Positions 58,090 through 64,000 of a stretch of DNA of 64,000 nucleotides are shown piece by piece. Source of the stretch: Serpula lacrymans var. lacrymans S7.9. Lineage: Eukaryota > Basidiomycota > Agaricomycetes > Boletales > Serpulaceae. Every line of letters begins with the position of its first letter. Within the stretch, counting starts at the first letter, position 1. Both the position numbers and the translations under genes were made by a program. Location: assembly GCF_000218685.1 (NCBI RefSeq), contig NW_006763296.1, positions 1,168,715-1,232,714 of the forward strand, given 5' to 3'. Below the pieces are notes generated by a model, which saw nothing but the letters and a program-made list of their open reading frames with translations, had not been told where the DNA came from and did no database searches.

Positions 58090-61000
58090 TTGTTGGAGCC
58101 ACCCTTTCCCGGAATCCCAAGGCGTGTGTTGATGTGCACGTATTTGTTCCAAAAGGAGATCCGTTTAGACGTTGGTGTGGAAAACCTTGCCCGGGGCATA
58201 GTACACCCAACCAGCGCACTGCTTGATTCAGGTGCTAACGGAATCTTCATAGATCAGGCCTGGGCGGAGCAAATTGGACTCCCCCTTGTAAAATTAAATG
58301 TATCTATTCCCGTCTATAACGTTGACGGTACGCTTAACGCGGGTGGCTGCATCACGCACAAATGTTCTTTTGTTGTTGAATACCAAGGACACAGAGAACA
58401 AGTCACCGCCGAAGCTACCCGACTAGGGAAGATTAATTTAATCTTGGGCTGGACCTGGCTATTTAAACACAATCCTGAGATTGACTGGCAGACAGGGGTG
58501 GTCACATTGTCACGTTGCCCTCAGGAGTGTGTGAACTTGGGTAAACCAAATCATGTCCGTCACAATGAGCGTCTTGAGAAGATAAACGCTGGTCACATTT
58601 ATAAGCTCAGATATTTAGAAAAGATCGACGATGACGATGATGAGGTAAAACCAGAAGAAGAAATTAAGAGGCTGGTACCTCCCAAGTACCATGACTTCTG
58701 GAAAGTCTTTTCTAAACATAAATCAGAACACTTCCCAGAGGCTAAGCCTTGGGACCATGCTATAGATTTGAAGGACACCTTCAAACCGAGAAAAGGACAC
58801 ATGATACCACTCTCTGCTCCAGAAAGAGATGAGGTATCAAGTTTCATAGATGAACAGCTTAGGAAGGGTTACATCAGACCTTCCAAAAGCCCTATGACGT
58901 CCCCGGTGTTCTTCATTCCTAAAAAGGATGGTAAGAAGCGTATGATTATGGACTATCGTTATGTGAATGAGCACACAGTTAAAAATGTGTATCCGCTGCC
59001 TTTGATTAGTCAGCTAGTAGACAAATTGGCTGGTGCCAAGATCTTGACAAAAATGGATCTCAGATGGGGGTACAATAATGTACAAATTAAATAAACAGAT
59101 GCTTGGAAGGCCGCGTTCACGTGCCACCAAGGATCCTTTGAACCCCTTGTTATGTTCTTTGGGTTGACCAACTCACCGGCGACCTTCCAGAGCATGATGA
59201 ATGAGATCTTTGCGGATACGGAAAACTGTGTTGTCATCTACATTGACAATTTATTAATATTTACAAAGTCGGACAATGAGGCTGAGCATGACAGGATTGT
59301 GCAAAAAGTCCTTCGACGCTTACAGGAACGGGACCTATTTGTCAAACCCGAAAAATGTAATTTTAAAGTGAAGGAAGTAGACTTCCTCGGTATGATAATA
59401 GGCCAGAACGGAATCAGGATGGACCCTGAGAAAGTTCAAGCTATATTGGACTGGCCAGAACCTACTTGCGTCAAAGGAGTTAGGGCCTTCCTTGGCTTGG
59501 GAAATTTCTACCGAAGGTTTATCAAAAACTTCGCAAAAATCACGAGACCGTTGAACAATCTCACTAAAAAGGACATTGTTTGGCACTGGGGCACCAAGGA
59601 ACAAGAAGCTTTTGATAAGCTTAAGCAGGTGTACGACAGCGCCCATATTAGCATTTCCAGAATTAGACAAAGAGTTCCAGCTAGAAACCGACTCTTCTGA
59701 TTTTGCTACTGGGGCTGTTTTGTCAATTAAATGCCCTGACGATCTTTGGAGGCCTTGTGCCTATTTATCACATAGTTTGTCACCTACAGAGCGCAACTAT
59801 CAAATTTACGACAAAGAGATGCTGGCCATCATTAGAGCCTTAGAGCACTGGCAGCACTACTTAGAAGGTGCTAGACACCAATTTGAGATTTGGACCAATC
59901 TGGAGTATTTTATGACGGCCCGAGACTTGAACCAAAGACAGGCCCGCTATGCGGTGTACTTGTCAAGGTTTAATTATAAATTAATTCATAAGCCTGGAAG
60001 CTCTATGGGGAAAGCGGACACTTTGTCCAGAAGAGAGGATCATGCCAACGGCATCAAAGATGACAACAAAGGTGTTACCCTGATAGACCAATCAAGGGTT
60101 GCCAATGTTAGAATCGGGCAGGATTCTGATCTTCTGGAAGTCTTCAAGAAAGACATCTTCTCAGAAGAGAAGGTGCGCCTTGATGGCAATGAAAATTATT
60201 TATGGGAAGACGGGCTCTTCCATTTTAAAGACAAAATCTATGTGCCTGAGTCCGCAAGGATCAAGGCAATAGATAGACATCATGACACTCCAGTGGCTGG
60301 GCACCCTGGGTGGCAACAAACAATGGAGTTGATCTCCAGAAACTATATGTGGCCTGGCATGGTCAAAGACGTACAGGAATACGTAAAATCCTGTCTGAGA
60401 TGTGCCATGGCTAAGAATTCTCACCAACCACCGGCCGGTAAACTTATGCCAAATCCGATACCAGCTGGTCCCTGGCAAGATATATCGGTTGATTTCACAA
60501 CAGATCTGCCCGAGTCAAATGGGTATGATTCAGTAATGGTGGTAGTAGATTGCTTCTCCAAAGAAGTGGTATTCATACCCACCAATAAAACCATTACCGC
60601 CGCTGGTACTGCAGATTTATTTAAAGATTTTGTATGGTCTATCCATGGGTTACCAGAAACGGTTATCTCCAATAGAGGGCCACAATTTGCTAGCAAATTT
60701 ACAAAAGAATTATGCCGGATGCTGGGCATCAAACCTAAGTTATCAATGGTGTTCCATCCGCAGACCGATGGACAAACGGAGAGACTCAACCAGGAGTTGA
60801 AGCAATACCTCCGTATATTTATTAATGACAGGCAGACAGATTGGGCCAAGTGGCTAAAGATAGCCCAGTTCTCATATAATATTAAACGGTCATTGGCTAC
60901 AGGGAAAGCACCATTCAAGGTTAGAAGATTGTACCTTCCCAGAATGGGTGTAGAACCTGGCAAAAGCAAGAACGAGGCTGCTGAGAACAAGGTCAAAGAC

Positions 61001-61639
61001 ATGAAGTCTGTCTTGGACAAAACGCACAAAGCGCTTTTCAGAACTGCAGAGCAGATGAAAGACAGGGCAGAGTGTAGACACTCTAAAGCCCCTGACTACA
61101 AGGTCGGCAACCTGGTCTGGTTAGATACCGACCACTTAAAGTTAAAAGATCGGCAGTCTAGAAAACTGACCAAAAAATGGATTGGCCCTTACCGGATTAA
61201 GGAAGTCAAACCCAACGCAGTGGAGCTGGAACTCCCAAAATGAATGAGGGTAGTACCCACGGTCAATATTAGCCGTGTGAAACCCTACAAAGGGCCGCTG
61301 CCGGGACAGCGTATAGACTGGCCCAGACCGGTTGTAGTCACCCAGGAAGGTGAAGAAGAGTTCGAAGTCGAACGGGTGGTGGATGCACACTTGAAGCGTG
61401 GCAAATTAGAGTTCCTAGTCCTATGGAAGGGCTATGGAGACGAGGACAGAATGTGGGAACCAGAAGCCCATCTGGACAATTCCCGCAACGCTGTTCGCAA
61501 ATTTTATTCTAAGAACCCCTCAGCTCCTAGGAAGCTTAGAGGCATGGACTCAAAACTTTTTAATTCCCTTTTTCAACCTATGCCCGAAAATTTAACTACC
61601 ACCTCCGGTATTTGGTCTTGCCTGGAAGTCGAGCCTTAG
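58090..61639 (+). pseudogene. Gypsy pol with chromodomain, inactivated
   Basis: Protease (LLDSGANGIFID), RT, RNase H (LETDSSDFATGAVLS), integrase and chromodomain (FEVERVVDAHLKRGKLEFLV, LWKGYGDEDRMWEPE) in the usual order. Lesions: TAA at 59092-59094, a frameshift near 59630-59660, TGA at 61241-61243 before the chromodomain. The RT motif is YIDN instead of YxDD (59239-59250), and the integrase motif is SNRGPQF instead of SDRGPQF (60668 on). A 300-bp stretch between gag and this frame (57788-58089) has no clear domain. Confidence 0.9.
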
Positions 61640-61650
61640 AAAGGGGGTAG

Positions 61651-62066
61651 TGTTACAATAACACAATTTTCGGACCTTTCCTTCATTTTCATTCTCTACT
61701 TTAACCTTGTATACTTTAGCTTTCACACATGGTGCCACGCGGCACTTCCCCTTTTGTTCAAACTCCTCTTTCTTGCGCCATGTTGCCTTCTTCTTATTTT
61801 AGATACAACTCTCTCACACAGTGGAGCTGGTCATGCGGGCTAGGCCCCATGACATCATCAGCCACTGACTTTATCAACTGTACAGTACATAATTACAAAT
61901 ACTCTGTATTAATATATATACCCCAATAGATCCACGAGACTCCTTAGCGAGTCCTCCTGTTGTTTACCAACAAACTCTCTGCAGCTTAAGGGGTAACCAC
62001 TCCCCCATCACTACCTTTATAGTGTGTTCTTGTATGCGCCAGAGTAACTAACTCTTGGTTGTTACA
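61651..62066 (+). repeat. 3' LTR of decayed Gypsy
   Basis: Starts TGTTACAATAACACAATTTT directly after the polypurine tract and ends GGTTGTTACA. Confidence 0.92.
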
Positions 62067-62311
62067 GGAAGTGTCTAACCACTTGCTGAGAGCAATCAGG
62101 GACTGGAACTAGAGTCCAATGTGAGTAACTAGAGAATAGGAAGCATTGGACTCTGCAGTACTTTCCGATGTTTTACAAACAAAGGTAAACAAAGCAGCCA
62201 CAAAGGCGAAATAATAGAGAACACAATCAATACTGAATGGTAGAGGGATAGATAGAGAAAGAAATGAAAATATAGAGGTAGCACAAAGATGCAGAATCAC
62301 CAAAACTAACA
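62067..62311 (+). repeat. 5'-truncated LTR of the 16266-16827 family
   Basis: From GGAAGTGTCTAACCACTTGC to CAAAACTAACA it matches about 16512-16827. Its first about 245 bp, including the tRNA-like part, are missing, and it abuts the Gypsy 3' LTR directly. Confidence 0.85.
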
Positions 62312-62318
62312 AGGGATG

Positions 62319-62723
62319 TGTTACGATAACACAATTTTCGGACTTTCCCTTTACTTTTATTCTCCGCTTTAACCTTGTACTTTAGCTTTCACACATGGTG
62401 CCACGCGGCACTTCCCCTTTTTCCAACTCCTGGTTCTCGCGCCGCGTTGCCTTTCTTCTTATTATGGACACAGTGAGTGGAGCTGGCCATGCGGGCTAGG
62501 CCCCATGACATCATCAGCCACTGTCGCTATCAACTGTATAGTACACATGTACAAATAACCCTGTAGTAGTATATATACCCCAATAGATCCAGGAGACTCC
62601 TCAGCGAGTCCTCCTATTGTATACCAACTAACTCTCTGCATCTTAAGGGGTAACCACTCCCTCTTCATTCTCTTTATAGTGTGTTCCTGTGTGCGCCGGA
62701 GTAACTAACTCTTGGTTGTTACA
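62319..62723 (+). repeat. solo Gypsy LTR, TSD GGATG
   Basis: Starts TGTTACGATAACACAATTTT and ends CTCTTGGTTGTTACA. Direct repeats GGATG at 62314-62318 and 62724-62728. Confidence 0.93.
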
Positions 62724-64000
62724 GGATGCATTTGATCCCTCTCTTTTGACAGGTGCTCCACATTTGAGTAAAGGCTTCTAACTCCTCTATAGTCACGGCT
62801 GGAACATGGACTTTGTGGTTCGGCCAACCAGATGTATAACATGAGCTGCTACCGCACACTGTAGAAAGATTATCAATATCCAAGTGATATTTACACAAAT
62901 ATGCACATACCGCCATCCTCTTTGACAAGTCAAGCCAATGCATAGGATGCCCTGATAACTTGATGATTGGTTGGCAAATGGGAGCAATTGCATTACCTTT
63001 GCGCATTTGCGGTTGATTATTGTTCACAATTGCGTCTTTGCACTCTGCTACCGACTTTTATCTAATAATGTTATATTGGAATCAAATTTGCATTTTACCT
63101 TACAAAATTGTTTTGAATTTTATCAACTTGAGGATCCAATAAACATTACTGCCACATTCCAAAAGTAGTCCTACTTTTTCTTCTTTTTATACACACATTG
63201 TCTGCAATTTTTCTTTCAATTTTATCAACTTCTATCTTGTGTAGATATGGTGTTTGTATATATAATGTTTCTTGTATTTTTCAAGGTTTTTTAACATATG
63301 AAACAATGATACTATGCACAGCTTTATTTCCCAGAAAAAATACCAGAAAAATACAATTGCAACACTTGTCTCTACTCTTGACTCATAATTGACTGTTGAT
63401 TCTAGGCAATCATCAGTGACATAGTTGAGTCAACAATCAACAATCAACATTAGCAGTCAACAGTCATAGAATTTGTTCACAAGTTCAATTGCATTTTTTA
63501 CCCGCATTACTTTCATTGTATATATGACCTGATTTTTTTCATTATGTGTACTCCTCACCAAAATGTACTGACCAGAATAGGTATATTTGATGTATGCTAT
63601 TTGAACATACAAGGAAACAGGGAATATCAGAGACAGAATTGGTGACCATCAACTTCATAATTTTGGGAGGGGTCAGCAGGTCATGCTGAAAAATCCTAAC
63701 ACTAACATACAGCCTTCAGCATTGGTAATGATTATATCTTATGTCTGCAAGTGGCCTGATGATCTTGCTGTTGAAATAGATCACAATATATCCTTGACTT
63801 TAAATTGTGCACCCATTTGTCTGCTTACATGTCAAAACTTTCTATGTGCCTTGAGTGTGACACACCTGTTTCAGCTCACTTAAAGGAAGGTCCTGCACTT
63901 GTGGTAATGGTATTGTTTAATGTTTATTTTTTTGCCCTGCAGTTTATGTATTTAAAGCATTATTGATGTGACAACTAAAGTTTTGATACTCTGGCACACA
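62724..64000. other. AT-rich region, no recognised gene
   Basis: A minus-strand frame of about 100 codons (62719-63027, with LSGHPMHWLDLSKRMAVCAY) has no family match and runs into the solo LTR. Short GTTGATT/AATCAAC-type inverted motifs occur at 63385-63465. Otherwise nothing is supported. Confidence 0.4.

Larger units (their letters stand above)
55809..62066 (+). mobile_element. decayed Ty3/Gypsy chromovirus, no matching target duplication
   Basis: 5' LTR 55809-56224, leader 56225-56740, gag 56741-57787, pol 58090-61639, polypurine tract AAAGGGGG near 61640, 3' LTR 61651-62066. Flanking five bases are CATTC on the left and GGAAG on the right, so no TSD; the flanks are a Copia RT fragment and a truncated LTR. 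It is the full-length member of the LTR family represented by solo LTRs elsewhere in the window. Confidence 0.93.

Overview
This window looks like nuclear DNA of a filamentous basidiomycete, most likely an Agaricomycete. The evidence is short spliceosomal introns (mostly about 45-60 nt, GT...AG, CTNAC-type branch sites), compact divergent and convergent gene pairs, Agaricomycete-type housekeeping proteins, a GH79 glycosidase, and a heavy load of LTR retrotransposons including chromodomain-bearing Gypsy elements. Species cannot be named from sequence alone.

Layout. (1) 1-14.2 kb is gene-dense: U1-70K (-), COX10 (+), ZNF830-like zinc finger protein (-), GH79 beta-glucuronidase (+), nicotinate phosphoribosyltransferase NPT1 (-), exosome subunit RRP41/SKI6 (+), tRNA m7G methyltransferase TRM8 (-) and citrate synthase (+). 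(2) 14.6-21.7 kb is a nested TE cluster. A degraded tyrosine-recombinase gene (-) is split by a Copia element (14984-21224, TSD TGCGT). The Copia element is itself interrupted by a 562-bp LTR of a second family carrying a tRNA-like sequence (TSD TTGTG) and by a solo Gypsy LTR (TSD TCAAG). (3) 21.8-24.5 kb is AT-rich with tandem repeats and no convincing gene. (4) 24.5-42.6 kb is an 18-kb block bounded by 137-bp inverted repeats. It contains a structurally complete, fully open Gypsy chromovirus (24685-31505, TSD ACAGG) inserted into a rearranged repeat called X here, a WD40-like gene with a C-terminal membrane segment, pieces of unrecognised genes, a second copy of X and two solo LTRs. (5) 43.2-54.2 kb is gene-dense again: alpha/beta hydrolase (-), ARPC2 (-), eIF4B-like RRM protein (+), cyclophilin (-), Rap/Rsr1-type GTPase (+) and DEAD-box helicase DBP2 (+) with one exceptionally long intron. 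(6) 54.2-64 kb holds a MITE with long terminal inverted repeats, a Copia RT fragment, a decayed Gypsy chromovirus (55809-62066), a truncated LTR, another solo LTR and AT-rich sequence.

The host genes are ordinary core functions (splicing, heme A, NAD salvage, RNA decay, tRNA modification, TCA cycle, actin branching, translation, protein folding, signalling) and do not form a pathway cluster. The notable signals are in the mobile DNA and in gene architecture: a -1 frameshift cassette at the gag/pol junction of the intact Gypsy, an intron-like segment inside one LTR but absent from its partner, a tRNA-like cloverleaf inside an LTR, transition-type decay of two elements beside one intact element, and several host genes whose first coding exon is only 3-15 nt. 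I found no convincing new multi-gene system; the 18-kb inverted-repeat-bounded block is the least explained structure. All gene models are read by eye, so exon borders are inferences from splice consensus and family conservation.
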